From Lathyrus oleraceus (taxonomy: Eukaryota > Streptophyta > Magnoliopsida > Fabales > Fabaceae): a DNA stretch of 64,000 bases. The DNA lies in NCBI RefSeq assembly GCF_024323335.1, contig NC_066582.1, positions 90,702,944 to 90,766,943 on the forward strand. The letters run 5' to 3'. Below, one piece after another: positions 8,997-21,349 of this stretch. Each line of letters begins with the position of its first letter. Position 1 is the stretch's first letter. Made by a program: the position numbers and the translations under genes. Under the pieces are notes generated by a model. It made no database searches and had not been told where the DNA came from. It saw only the letters and a list, made by a program, of their open reading frames with translations.

Positions 8997-10796
8997 ATGG
9001 CCCACTCAAATGAGAAAGATTCTTACAATGCCAAGCCTCCTGTTTTTGATGGAGAAAAGTTTGATTACTGGAAAGATAGAATCGAAAGTTTCTTTCTGGG
9101 TTATGATGCTGACCTCTGGGACATTGTCACAGATGGATACAAACCTCCAACCTTAAATGGAGCTGAAGTTCCCAGAAGCAAAATGTCAGAAGATCAGAAA
9201 CGTGAGTTCAAAAATCATCACAAGGCCAGAACAATACTTCTAAATGCTATATCATACAACGAATACGAAAAGATCACCAACAGAGAGACGGCTAAAGACA
9301 TACTTGACTCTCTGAAGATGACCCATGAAGGAAATTCCCAAGTCAAGGAGACGAAGGCTCTGGCGCTGATCCAGAAATATGAAGCCTTCAAGATGGAAGA
9401 TGACGAAGCTATAGAAGCTATGTTTTCCAGATTTCAAACTCTTATTGCAGGTCTTAAAGTGCTAGACAAGGGATATACGACTGCAGATCATGTTAAGAAG
9501 ATTGTCAGAAGTCTGCCAAAGAAATGGAGACCAATGGTTACTGCTCTGAAGTTATCAAAGGATCTGAACAATATCAGCCTTGAAGAACTTGTTAGTTCTC
9601 TCAGAAGCCATGAGATAGAACTGGAGGAGGATGAGCCTCAGAAAAGGAACAAGTCAGTGGCGCTGAAGTCCAGACCTGAAAGACGGAAGTCAGACAGAAC
9701 CAAAGCTCTCCAGGCAGAAACTGCAGATACTGACGACTCTGAACCTGAAGACTCTGATGATGAAGAAGAACTGTCCTTACTAACCAGAAGAGTTAAGCAA
9801 CTCTGGAAAAGAAGGAACAACAACAACTTCAGAAGATCAAGACCCAGAGGGGATAGATCAGAGTCAACTTCAAAAGGTAAACCTAATAAAGATATTACCT
9901 GTTTTGAATGTAAAGAAACAGGTCATTATAGAAATGAATGCCCCAAGCTGAAGAAAGATAACTCTAAGAAAGAAAGCTTCAAGAAAAATGCCTTCAGAAC
10001 AAAGAAGGGATTAATGGCCACCTGGGACGATAGTGAATCCGAATCATCAGAATCTGACTCTGATGAACAGGCCAACGTAGCTCTTATGGCTACCACATCC
10101 AGCAGCTCAGATGAAGAATCTGAAGAGGTATTTTCTGAACTTTCTAGATCTGACTTAGAATCATGTTTATCAGAAACTCTTATCTCTCTTCAGAAATTAA
10201 AACAAAAAGTTAAAAACATTAAAGGCCTTCTTAAAGCAAAATCTGAAGAGTGTAGTAAACTTGAGACAACAATTCTAGCAAGAGATGATACAATCACGTC
10301 TTTAACGTTAGAAAGAGATGAAGCTAAAACGAAAAGCTTAGAATTAGAAGAAGTGTTGTCTCAAGCACCACAAACTTCAAATGAAATTATTTATAAATAT
10401 GAAGAAGCCTTTCAACAATTTCTGAAGAATGGGATAAATAGGAGTATTATGGCATCCATGATTTATGGAGTAGGTCAGAATAATAAAAGGGGAATTGGGT
10501 ATGATTCTGATTCTGATAAAACTTCTACCAGTAACCTAATTAAATCGCCTTTTTCATACCACTACACACACACACAAGAACACAAATTTAAAAATGCTAG
10601 AAGACCCAAAGTTGTAAGAAACTCTGGGAAAACTAATCTGAAAGGACCCAAGAGATTCTGGGTACCGAAAGATAAGATTATCTATGTTGCAGATATCCTA
10701 TGCAGCAAAGTTCAGACACCAGTCATGGTACCTGGACTCTGGATGCTCGCGACATATGACGGGAAGAAAGTCTATGTTCCAAAGCCTGGAACTTAA
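8997..10796 (+). CDS. gag: Copia-2 Gag
   Basis: This 599-codon ORF starts at ATG 8997, the first ATG after the PBS that opens the frame. The N-terminus has the copia Gag (UBN2-type) pattern: PPVFDGEKFDYW, then helical segments including KEIL/LMTHEG-like and SLPKKWRPMVTALK segments up to about residue 210. A CX2CX4HX4C zinc knuckle (CFECKETGHYRNEC, encoded near 9900) binds the RNA. The C-terminal third is acidic and Ser-rich with a probable coiled coil near residues 385-470. Gag builds the particle that packages element RNA. The frame ends at 10796, about 155 bp after the pol frame opens in the +1 register, so Pol would need a +1 (or -2) frameshift. It looks intact. Confidence 0.88.
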   Translation: MAHSNEKDSYNAKPPVFDGEKFDYWKDRIESFFLGYDADLWDIVTDGYKPPTLNGAEVPRSKMSEDQKREFKNHHKARTILLNAISYNEYEKITNRETAKDILDSLKMTHEGNSQVKETKALALIQKYEAFKMEDDEAIEAMFSRFQTLIAGLKVLDKGYTTADHVKKIVRSLPKKWRPMVTALKLSKDLNNISLEELVSSLRSHEIELEEDEPQKRNKSVALKSRPERRKSDRTKALQAETADTDDSEPEDSDDEEELSLLTRRVKQLWKRRNNNNFRRSRPRGDRSESTSKGKPNKDITCFECKETGHYRNECPKLKKDNSKKESFKKNAFRTKKGLMATWDDSESESSESDSDEQANVALMATTSSSSDEESEEVFSELSRSDLESCLSETLISLQKLKQKVKNIKGLLKAKSEECSKLETTILARDDTITSLTLERDEAKTKSLELEEVLSQAPQTSNEIIYKYEEAFQQFLKNGINRSIMASMIYGVGQNNKRGIGYDSDSDKTSTSNLIKSPFSYHYTHTQEHKFKNARRPKVVRNSGKTNLKGPKRFWVPKDKIIYVADILCSKVQTPVMVPGLWMLATYDGKKVYVPKPGT

Positions 10797-13764
10797 AGAC
10801 GCTGGCTTCGTAGGCTTTGGAGGAGATCAGAAAGGAAGGATCAGAGGCTCCGGAACTATTGGTAACGGTACTCTTCCCTCTATATCTGATGTTCTTTATG
10901 TAGAAGGATTAATGCATAACTTGTTATCCATAAGTCAATTAAGTGATAACGGTTATGATGTAATCTTTAATCAAAAAACGTGTAAAGCAATTAGTCAGAA
11001 CGATGGCTCTGTCCTTTTCACAGGCAAGAGGAAAAACAACATTTATAAAATAAATCTTTCTGATTTAAAAGATCAAAATGTTAAATGTTTAATGTCAGTT
11101 CACGAAGAGCAATGGGTATGGCATAGACGCTTAGGCCACATTAGCATGAGAAAACTTTCTCAGCTAACTAAACTTGAGTTAGTCAGAGGCTTACCTAAAC
11201 TGAAGTTTTCTTCAGATGCTCTGTGTGAAGCTTGTCAGAAAGGAAAGTTTTCAAAAACATCTTTTAAAAAGAAAAATGTTGTTTCTACCTCCAAGCCTCT
11301 GGAGCTTCTTCACATTGACTTATTTGGTCCTGTGAAAACAGCATCAGTCAATGGAAAGAAGTATGGACTAGTAATCGTTGATGATTACAGCCGCTGGACA
11401 TGGGTAAAATTCCTAAGGCACAAGAGTGAGTCTCACTCTGTATTCACCAGTTTCTGTTCTAAAGTGCAAAAAGAATTTGACTCTAAAATTGTTAGAGTCA
11501 GAAGTGATCATGGTGGAGAATTTGAAAATAAAGATTTTGAAGAATTATTTGATTCTAATGGAATATCCCATGATTTCTCCTGCCCTAGAACTCCACAACA
11601 AAATGGAGTTGTAGAGAGGAAGAATAGGACACTCCAAGAAATGGCCAGAACCATGATCAATGAAACAAATGTAGCAAAGCACTTTTGGGCAGAAGCTGTA
11701 AATACAGCGTGTTACATTCAGAATAGAATCTCTATTAGACCTATTCTGGATAAGACTCCCTATGAACTGTGTAAGGGAAGAAAACCCAACATTTCATATT
11801 TTCATCCTTTTGGATGCATTTGTTTTATATTAAATACTAAAGAACATCTGAACAAGTTTGATTCCAAAGCACAGAAAGGTATTATGTTAGGATACTCAGA
11901 ACGCTCTAAAGGCTATAGAGTATACAACACAGAAACCAAAATTGTGGAGGAATCAATTCATGTTAGATTTGATGATAAGCTTGACCCTGAAAAGTCAAAG
12001 CTAGTTGAAAAGTTTGCAGATTTGGAAATCACTCTGGTAGAATCTGAGAAAACTCCAGAAGCAACTGTCACTCCAGACTCTGAAGAAATTAAATCTCCAG
12101 AAATTCCAAGGAAAGTCAAGAGTCGTAGCAACGTATCTGAAGATTTGATTTTGGGAAACAAAGATGAACCTGTTAGAACCAGATCTACCTTCAGAACTTC
12201 TGAAGATATTCCTCTGGGACTAGTGTCTCTGATTGAGCCTACGTCCTGTGATGAAGCTCTTCAAGATAATGATTGGGTGGCAGCTATGCAAGAAGAGTTA
12301 GATCAATTCTCCAAGAATGATGTCTGGGATCTCGTTCCTAAACCCAAAGGCACTCATGTCATTGGAACCAGATGGGTTTTCAGAAACAAACTGAACGAGA
12401 AAGGAGAAGTTGTCAGAAACAAAGCACGACTGGTAGCTCAAGGTTATAGTCAACAAGAAGGTATTGATTATAATGAAACTTTTGCTCCAGTCGCGAGGTT
12501 AGAATCTATTCGTCTCCTTGTATCTTTTGCTATTAATCATTCTATCAAATTATACCAAATGGATGTCAAGAGTGCATTTCTTAATGGTTATATTTCAGAA
12601 GAAGTGTATGTTAATCAACCTCCTGGCTTTGAAAATTCAAACTTTCCAGAACATGTTTTCAAACTTAAGAAATCTTTATATGGACTTAAACAAGCTCCCA
12701 GAGCTTGGTATGAACGTCTGAGCAATTTTCTTCTGGAACAAAATTTTATCAGAGGGAAAGTTGATTCTACACTCTTCTGTAAAAACCTTAATAATGATCT
12801 CATGATATGCCAAATTTATGTTGATGATATTATTTTTGGTTCTGCTAATATCTCTGTTTGCCAAGAATTTTCTAAGTTAATGCAGGCAGAATTTGAAATG
12901 AGTCTAATGCAAGAACTAAAGTTCTTTTTGGGAATTCAAATCAATCAAACTCCAGAAGTCACGTACATTCATCAAAGCAAGTACATTAAAGATGTTCTGA
13001 AGAAGTTTGATATGTCTGAATGCAACTCTGCAAAGACTCCTATGCACCCAACTTGCATTCTGGAGAAGGAAGAGGTAAGCAACAAGGTTTGTCAGAAGCT
13101 CTATCGAGGTATGATAGGCTCTCTTCTCTATCTGACTGCTACTCGTCCTGATATTCTCTTTAGTGTCTGTCTTTGTGCCAGATTCCAATCAGATCCTAGA
13201 GAATCTCATTTAACAGCTGTTAAGAGAATTCTTAAGTATCTGAAAGGAACTCCTAACCTGGGCCTGATGTATGAGAAAACATCAGAGTATAGGCTTTCTG
13301 GTTATTGTGATGCAGATTATGCAGGAGATAGAATAGAACGAAAAAGCACATCTGGAAATTGCCAGCTTCTGGGAAACAATCTAATCTCCTGAGCTAGCAA
13401 AAGACAGTCAACTATCGCTCTATCAACTGCAGAAGCAGAATATATCTCAGCATCACTGTGCACAACTCAGATGCTCTGGATGAAACATCAGCTAGAAGAT
13501 CTTCAAATCTTTGAGAGTAACATTCCTATCCTTTGTGATAATACTGCTGCTATTTGTTTGAGTAAGAATCCTATTCTACATTCCAGAGCCAAACACATAG
13601 AAATTAAACATCATTTTATTAGAGACTATGTTCAGAAAGGAATAGTAACGCTGAAGTTCATTGATACAGAACATCAATGGGCAGATATCTTTACTAAGCC
13701 TCTGGCTGAAGATAGATTTCGTTTTATATTAGAAAATCTGAACATTAAAAACTGCCCTGAGTAA
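10642..13764 (+). pseudogene. pol: Copia-2 Pol: protease, integrase, RT, RNase H, with one stop codon
   Basis: The frame is open from 10642, overlapping the end of gag. Domains in order: protease with WYLDSGCSRHMTG; integrase with the HHCC finger (H-H...CEACQKGK) and a D,D,E core seen as HIDLFGP, RSDHGGEFE and NGVVERKNR; RT with LVAQGYSQ, QMDVKSAFLNG and YVDDIIFG near 12815-12830; and RNase H with YCDADYAG, STAEAEY and LCDNTAAI. A TGA at 13390-13392 replaces the tryptophan codon expected after LIS, cutting off the second half of RNase H; the same frame continues to a stop at 13762-13764. This is a single G-to-A type change (TGG to TGA), and no frameshift is visible. Otherwise it is a full-length pol of about 1040 codons. 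Confidence 0.9.
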
Positions 13765-14246
13765 AATTTGGCTCTGAACATGTAAAATGAGAATCTGATA
13801 AAAACAAATACACTTCTGCCTCTGACTCTGATACTTCTACCAAGTTAAGAAGATATCTGAGTTAGAAATCTTCAGAAATCCTTTGGTATTCCTGAAGATC
13901 AGATACATCAACACGTGGGGAACATGCGTCTAACCCTAGAACTTCTAGACAGCTGTCAAAAGAAATCAAAGGTCAGAACGCTTGAAATCTCCTCGAGCAG
14001 TGTGCTTACTGTTGGGATTAGACATTCATTAATGAGCTGTAATCATTTTTCCCCAAACGTGCCATTTTGAGTTTTGTGCTAACGCTGGTATGTGTGTCGT
14101 TTTGCATGCGTTTTTACTTAGGTATATAAACACTTTTCTCACATTTCACACACTTATCACTTTCACTCACTCTTAAACCCTAAACCCTCTCTCGAAGTTT
14201 TCTCTGCAACTCCTTCAGTTCTTCATCTTCTTCATCAATTTTCTTC
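13765..14246 (+). promoter_or_regulatory. Pol-to-accessory-ORF spacer with TATA and telo-box, downstream copy
   Basis: This repeats 4357-4838. The tatataaa box is at 14123-14130 and the aaaccctaaaccct telo-box at 14175-14188, followed by the same CT-rich leader. The spacer between pol and the TATA box shows no ORF. Preservation in both copies reflects their recent common origin and is not independent evidence of function. Confidence 0.55.
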
Positions 14247-16740
14247 ATGAATCCTCAAGAGCAAGAAGTTTTTAACTTCTCCCAACAAATGGAAGCCGCT
14301 TCTAATCCCCAAACCTCAAACACTCAAACACCCATGGTTATAGACGTTACCACGACCCCAGTCTACAAAGAACCTCACATTCTTGAACGTGAACAACACA
14401 TAAACCTTTCAACTCCCTTGAAGGTTTAGATGTACTGTGTGAATCGCTGGTAGATTTTGAGAATTTAAGAAGAAACGGTGTTGATCTTACTGAAGATCTT
14501 CGCAAGCAAGGTTGGGAAACCTACTTCGACAGGCTTTATGGTCCAATCTATCCTCTTCTGGTGAAGGAATTCTGGAGATGTGCAGATGCTGATGACCAGT
14601 TCATTGTCTCGTTTGTTCTGGGTGTGAAGATTGTCATCACTGAAGCATCAATTGCTTCCTTGCTAAACATGGAGAAAGCTGGAGGTAAAAGGATTTACAA
14701 CATTCCTCCAAGGTCCAAGCGCATCACAGAAGTCATTAACCCTACAATCTTCAAAGCAAATGTTGAAGGAAACCCCTCTAAGAACAAGGAGCTTCATCAG
14801 AACCTCCGAGTTTGGCTGAAGATTATTCTGGGAACAATCCATCATCGTCCAGCCTCCAACTCTTCAGATTACATAAATGCTGATCAGAAATGCATCCTTT
14901 ACTGTATTCAGAAGGGTATCCCGATCAACCTCCCTGTTCTTCTCTTCAGATATCTGAGGGATTCAGTCAGAGAAACGAGGAATAACATGAAGCCCAGATC
15001 CTACATTCCTCTGGGTAGATTGCTCTCTGACATCTTCATTGAGCATGGGCTGGTAGATGCTCTGGAGAAGACCAGATGTATGGATGATCTGGCAATTGAT
15101 GTGGGAAAGCCTCTGAATGCCAAAAATCTGAGGAGTATGGGAATCATCAAAGACATCAGAGTCAAGCCCACTATGGATGTGACCTGGGAAGCTCTGAAGG
15201 ATCAGAGGAAGATGCCTCATGGCCTTGAAAGGTTCTTCAAGAATGAACCCAGAGATGCCATTGCTATCTACCTTCAGGATCGTCTGGATGAAGGCATTGA
15301 TATTTCTGATTTCCGCCTTGAAGACTGTCTGGACTGTGTAGAAGATTTGGTCAGATACAAAAGAGGTCTTTCTGAGAAGAAGATAGCTGAGGAAGCAAGG
15401 AAGGCAAAGAAAGCCAGACTTGGAGAAACCTCTGGCACCAAAGCTTCAGCACCTCTGAATGTCTCTTCTGGTAAGTCTATTCCTCCTGTCTCTTCTGAAT
15501 CTATAATGGCTTCCTCTAACCCTCTCTCCTCTCAACCAATATTTACAACCTCTGAAATCCCTCCTTCAACCATCAGAACCTCTCAACCTCCACCTGTTCT
15601 AAAAATTGCTCGAAATTTCACAACAACCTCTGACCCTAATCAACTATATCACCACAGCTCTTCCTCATCCTCTGAATATGAATCACCCCCTTACCTTTCC
15701 CCTTCTTCTGACCAAGAGTTCTCTGACCAAGAGTCCTCTGACCAAGAACACTCTGACCCAAACTCCCCAACAATAGCTGAAATTTATGCTAAAATTTCGC
15801 TCCACAACCCTCAAGACAATCTGAAGTAACCTCACCCCTCCAAACTTCACTTCCACCACAACAAACAACAACCTTACCCTCTGAAACTCAACCATCTGAT
15901 CCCTTCACCTCTAATATCACTCCACCATTTATTCCCGCTGTACCTGGACCAGACTCTGACCCTTTAGACCTAAATCCACTATATGCTTCATCCCCTAGTC
16001 TTCAACCAGACGCAGATTCTGAACTTCAAGCAGAATCTGAACCTCAACAAACTGAACCTCAACCTCTAAATCTCAGCCCTCAAAACTCTCCACCTCATTC
16101 ACCTGAACCTGAACCTGAACTTACCATACCTACCCTTGAGGAGGCCATTATACAGGTTGCAGAAGCTTCAGTCCAGAAGATCAAGTCTCTGGCTAAAAAC
16201 TCTGAAGTTAGTGATGATCCTAAATCTGTTAGGACACACTGGAACAGAGTCATTAGTTGGATGACCTCTGAGTCTTATAGGCTGAAGAGTATCTCTGAAC
16301 AAGTCAGAAATGGCTACATCAGAGACTCTGAGGAAAGACTCCAAGAGAGACTGGCTAGAGAAGCTGAGGCCAGAAGGTTAGAGGAGGAAAGATTGGCTAG
16401 GGAAGCTGAGGAAGAAGCAAAGAGGTTGGAAGAAGAACGCCTGGCAAAGGAAGCAGAACTTCTAAGGATTCAGGAAGCTGAAGCCAAGGCTCAGGCAGAT
16501 GCAGAAGCCCAAGCTGCTGCTGAAGCTGAAGCTCAGCAGGCTCTGATTCAGGGGGAGTCTTCCTCTGCGATCCCTCTGATTCTTAACACTCTGAAAGAGA
16601 TAAAGCAAGATCAGCAAGAGATCAAGAAAGATCAGAATGAGCTTCGTGCCAGGATGGACAAGCAAGATGCTTTGAATGAAAACATCCAGAACATGTTTGC
16701 CATGTTGCTTCAGAGACTTCCTCAACCTCCAAACCCTTAG
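14247..16740 (+). pseudogene. Sirevirus accessory protein, downstream copy, broken by two 1-bp deletions
   Basis: This is the same gene as 4839-7334 with two single-base losses. The first, in a run of C near 14416, shifts the frame after residue about 57 and leads to a stop at 14427-14429. The second, in a run of A near 15793, shifts the frame again just after the Pro/Ser-rich region begins and leads to a stop near 15829. The coiled-coil end is still open from 16261 to 16740. A few substitutions also separate the copies. Thus the complete element carries the broken copy and the truncated unit carries the intact one. Confidence 0.9.
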
Positions 16741-17239
16741 GCACTTAGGATTTATTTTGTTTGCTTGCCTAGTGTTTTTGCTTCTGTCTTATTTTTAGCT
16801 CTGATATTCGTCTTTGAATCTGATGTTTTGACTGTTGTTTGCCTTTGTGCTTTTTAATGAAGTGTTTTTCTCTTTATTATTCTTTTTATTTTTTATGCCT
16901 TTTTGATTATGCCAAAAAGGGGGAGAAATTATTAATAGCTCTGATGAAAATTATGTCTAAAACCTTAAGCATTCTGCAACAATTATAGAAATAGTTCTGA
17001 TATAAATAGTTCTGATATAAATAGCTCTGATTAAATAATAGCTCTGATTAAATAACTCTAACATTAAAATTAAGAAATTGCAGAAAGTTTTCAGAAATCT
17101 TATTGCTTGGAAAGCTCTGGTAAGAACTTCTGAACTCCCTAGCGCTAACTCAGGGGGAGCTTTTGTCTATCTGATCTAATATTTTTCATGTTTCATCTGA
17201 TAATTTTATTTGTTTTGTCATCATCAAAAAGGGGGAGAT
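16741..17239 (+). other. Copia-2 3' untranslated region and PPT, downstream copy
   Basis: This repeats 7335-7831. The purine tracts are near 16914 (aaaaagggggaga), 17153 (cagggggagc) and 17227-17238 (aaaaagggggaga). The last abuts the LTR and is the expected plus-strand primer. No ORF is seen. Confidence 0.75.
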
Positions 17240-18321
17240 TGTAAGAACAAAAATTGTTCTACAACAGATTCCATGATTTTGATGATAACAAAGGATGAAA
17301 CCAAAAATGGCACCCTAACGAAAAGTTTCTAAGTGTGCAGGGTTCTAAAGAAAGAAGAAACAAATCTGATGATGTCATCAGATGCAAAACAAGATCAGAT
17401 GCAAAATCTCAAGTATCAGAAGCATCTAAAGTGGAATCTCGTTTCAAGAAGCTCTGACTCTGGACAAAACTACAAAGTATCAGAAGCATCTGAACATGAA
17501 GTAAAGTCTAGAAGCTCTGACTCTGAACAAATGCCTTTTGTAAATTCTGAAGTTATCAGCGCCATCTGAACTTTCAAGAGATAACATCAGAAGCCAGTTT
17601 CTCCAGATACACAAAGACTCTAATCAGAATTGTTAATCATGATGAAGTAACGTTTAAGCCAAGTTAAAGTTCTGCAAATGGATTTCCTCAATTAGAAAGA
17701 GACGTTAATCTCCACTTCCAAGAGAGAAGATACTAATTGTGGTAAGTAGTCACTTCTAAGAGAAAAAGTCTACTGCAGAAGCTATTAATGGAATGGCGTA
17801 ACTACATCTCAATATCCAACAGATTCAACGCTACTTCAACTCTACTTCAACTCCTATAAATAGAGAAGAAATCAACATTCAGTTAGCAAGAAATCACTAG
17901 CCAAAACTATACTGAAATTATATCACGCTCAAGAAAAACATCTTTGTTCTTCAAAGATTTTCACTAAGCTTTTGCTTATCAAGTGAAAAATTTGTTCTTA
18001 AGTTTGTAATATTTGCTTTCTTAGAAGCACTCTAGATTACACATCTTGTATCTTATTTTTATTTGATTTCCTCAAGTGACTCTTTGTAGTCTGTAGACTT
18101 GAGAGGACTAAGAGATTTTCTTCTCTCTTAGGGGTTGTTTGTAATCTTTCAAGATTAGTGGATTAAGTCCTTGTTGAAGGCGAAATCACCTTGGCCGGGT
18201 GGACTGGAGTAGCTTTGTGTTATAAGCGAACCAGTATAAAATCATTGTGTGATTTCATTTTGCAAAAGCGCTTATTTTTCAAACAATTCAAACCCCCCCT
18301 TTCTTGTTTTTCTCACCTTCA
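17240..18321 (+). repeat. Copia-2 3' LTR
   Basis: This 1082-bp LTR is nearly identical to 7832-8913, with a TATA box at 17855-17862. It ends with ccttca at 18321, followed by ctagggacc instead of a PBS, so this is the outer right end of the array. The five bases after it (ctagg) should be the target duplication, but the matching left end has been lost. Confidence 0.9.
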
Positions 18322-18926
18322 CTAGGGACCTTTTAACCCACTATATCCAGCAGTTATGTAGTATTAACCTACGAAGTTTCAGACTTTTTGGGTTAATACG
18401 AAATCCCCAATCAGATGAGATCCCTTGGACGTATTGCTATCTTACAGTAATATTTCCAACCTCGATCTATGACTCTGAGAACCTTGTTAGAACCCTGAAC
18501 TCGAGAGTCGTGTAGTAGAATCCCCATGGAGCCTTCCTTGTTGGGACAATACGAAGACCTCACCTAGACGAGATCTTCTTAAGGATATTATTGTTCGATG
18601 AGTCTTCGTCACGGCAGTGACGTTCTCAAGAAATATTCGTGACTCTAAGAACCTACCAACTATAAAGCCTACCCCTGGGGTTACATTATTCAGAGATACC
18701 CGTCATTCACCCATTATTCTGATCCATCTGAGAACACCTTGAACTTGTGATCCTAAACATGTCACTACACTCATACACATATCATTGCATTTGCATTCAA
18801 CATCATACATTTCATATCATTTTTCACCAAAAAATAAATACAAAAAAAACTCATCTGTCCTTCGTCCATAACCTGCAGTTGATTTCCCGATACTCATATC
18901 AGACTTGAAGTAGCTCTTGAAAGATT

Positions 18927-19165
18927 ATGGATCCATTGGAGAAAAGTCACATTGCATTAAGAGGAGATGTTGACCCGATGAAAAAACCAGCTAGACCCCC
19001 TTGTGGAAGCTATGATAGTTTTAGCAAAGAAGGAAGACAACATTCAGCAAACTGCAGTTGTTGAGAATGTTATGCTAGCTACAGTAAATGATCTTACCCA
19101 ACCTCAGCTTGTGCAAATCCCAGTTGATAACTCTACTGTACTCTACTGTTCAAACAGGAAGTCAT
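18927..19165 (+). pseudogene. gag: Element A gag N-terminal remnant
   Basis: An ATG at 18927 begins a short Gag-like N-terminus (MDPLEKSHIALRGDVDPMKK). The reading frame then slips within the following aaaaaacc run and continues in another frame through a VEAMIVLAKKEDNIQQTA segment, the Gln/Glu-rich helical start typical of Tat/Ogre Gag proteins. It loses similarity near 19165, where the large internal deletion begins. The zinc finger and capsid region are absent. The assignment rests on general resemblance to the gag start of element C. Confidence 0.5.
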
Positions 19166-21349
19166 CCTCAACACTGGCAATCGTTGGACTGATTTGTTTC
19201 TATTTTTGCATTTGTAGTTTCTTTGTTGTTAAAAGATGCTTGTGTTTACATTGTTGTTTTTAATGGTAATATTGATGAAGTAATGATGCATGTTTTGAAT
19301 GAATTATCTCGCATTCGCTCATTTTTTTTCTTCTCTTATATCAAAAACAAAAAAATACATAAGTGTTTCTCCCATTCACTTTTCTTTATCATAACTTTTG
19401 TTTTAGCAAAGATTTGAGGGAGGATGACGAAAACAAAATACCCATAATTGTTGACTGTATGCTTTCGGATAAAATCCTACTGATGATGTACAGGCATTGT
19501 TTCAAATCCCCAAACACTGGAGAGATAAGGAGTTAATCCCTAGTCAACCACTTCGAGCCTAGAAGTAGGAGTTTTTTTCGGATCAAAAAAACCTTACATT
19601 AAACTTGGGGCAGGGTAGTGTTCAGTTAATCTAACTACACATTCGGATTACAAGACGAAATATCCTGTCTGAGGATCAACCACAAGATATTCTTCGCACA
19701 CATCCTGAAGTGTCGAAGGAACCTTGCAAAATCCAAAAGTTATGACGGTTGTTCTTCAATGACCAATGACTTGGCAGTCACATTCTAAAAAAGGAAATCA
19801 ATCCAAGAAAAGCCCGCTAAGTCAAACACCCAAGAGGCGACTTAGGCAAAAATTAGGGCAATCCCGATGGACTAAAAGCTTCAAAAGCAGTTCAGGCAAA
19901 AGTTAGGGATCAAGATAAAAAATCAAAGGAGATCACGAAAAACCCTCAACAAAACAAAACGAGATTCAGTGACCACCATATCCAAATCAAAAGGTCACCA
20001 ACATCCATAAAGAGCGAAATAAGTGACTGTCATTTCGAAAAGATCTTACACTGCTAAAATCTCGTAAGAGTAAGTGTGTGTCGAATTAATTGAACATAGG
20101 ATTGGAGATCATCATGAAGAAGGGGTGGGCTAAATTAAAATTTGAGCCTTATATCCTTTTGTTTCACTAACCATGAACCAAGCCACGTTACAACCCTCAA
20201 AAAGACCTAATTGAGGTAGGGTTATTTCCGAAAGCATATTACAGCAAAGTTGTGTAAACTGACTCCTAAAGATTTGCTAATCTTCAACATCAATGTCATT
20301 ATTCTCACTGTGTCTTTCACACTTTAAATTGCTAAATCAGCATTACATTTGGACTCATGGTCCACTTGTCACACACTATCACATCATTCCAATAAATAAT
20401 TTTTTTCAAAACCTACATAAGTATCGCATTAAAATTACCATTTCTGAACAAACAATTTTAACTTCAAGACAGTACTTTACGTCAGGGAAATTCCAACAAT
20501 AAGGAACGATCAGAGGAACTTGGACATTCGTTGGTGCTGACCCGAATCAAGACTACCTCACAACCTATGAATCTGAGACATGCCACCTAAACATCAGTTG
20601 GTCATAGGAATATTACTCCAAGAATTGGTCAGTCTTAAACAGTCTCCAATATCTGTTAATAAATGTGCAAATCATTTCAAGAATCAGTTGATCCAGAGCA
20701 AATCATCTCAGGACTCCATTAACTAGGGGCAGATCACCTAGAGGTTCTGGTGGCCAGGGGCAGACCCCTTCAATGTTCAGTTAGGGTGAGTTAAGTCGCT
20801 TCAACGCTCATACCAGGGCAAGCTACCTCAAGAGCATAGAAAAGTCAACCACTCCGAGTGTCGGTGAATCAAGGAAAAATATTTTCATGACTTTAAATTT
20901 TGGGGCAAGCCGTCTCTAAATTATGGTACAATTGCTTTCAAAATCCTTTCAAGGTAAACATTTTGCATAGACCCATCACATTGGGGTAAGATAAGCCATA
21001 CAAGAGCGAGTCCTCTCCTTGTTTTCAAGCAGTTCAAGCAAAAGCTTTTTCCGCAAGTCAATTGCAGAGTTCAAGATGAGTGTCGGGGAATCATGCTATC
21101 ACCCCCATCCAATAACCTTTTGGCAGACAAAAGCCTTTCTGCAAAGAACCTTCTCTTCCAATACCCACGCAGGGGCATTTTGAAAGCCTTCAAAACATTA
21201 CATAAATCATCATCATGCATTAGTCATGTCACTTTGCTCTAAGATAAAGCCATGCATATCATATCATTTATCAGGCATAACCCATAACATGAACCTGACA
21301 TCAAAAAGCCTTGAAACACAAAATCTGACACCAAAGCCCAACATCGCTT

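Larger units (their letters stand above)
4082..18321 (+). mobile_element. Copia-2: tandem Sirevirus array sharing one LTR
   Basis: The unit 4083-8913 repeats at 13491-18321 with a net offset of 9408 bp and very few differences. The order is: truncated RNase H end, accessory ORF, LTR (7832-8913), PBS, gag, pol, accessory ORF, LTR (17240-18321). Tandem elements sharing an LTR arise when two copies recombine unequally through LTRs, or when one inserts into another and LTRs then exchange. The left end is cut inside RNase H at 4083, so a first LTR is missing. The two LTRs differ at about two positions, implying recent insertion. A duplicated contig end in the assembly is an alternative explanation. 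Confidence 0.85.

Noticed and set aside
10684..10686. ATG as start of copia-2 Pol
   Set aside because: The pol frame is already open from 10642 and overlaps gag; Pol is expected as a frameshift fusion, not from its own start.
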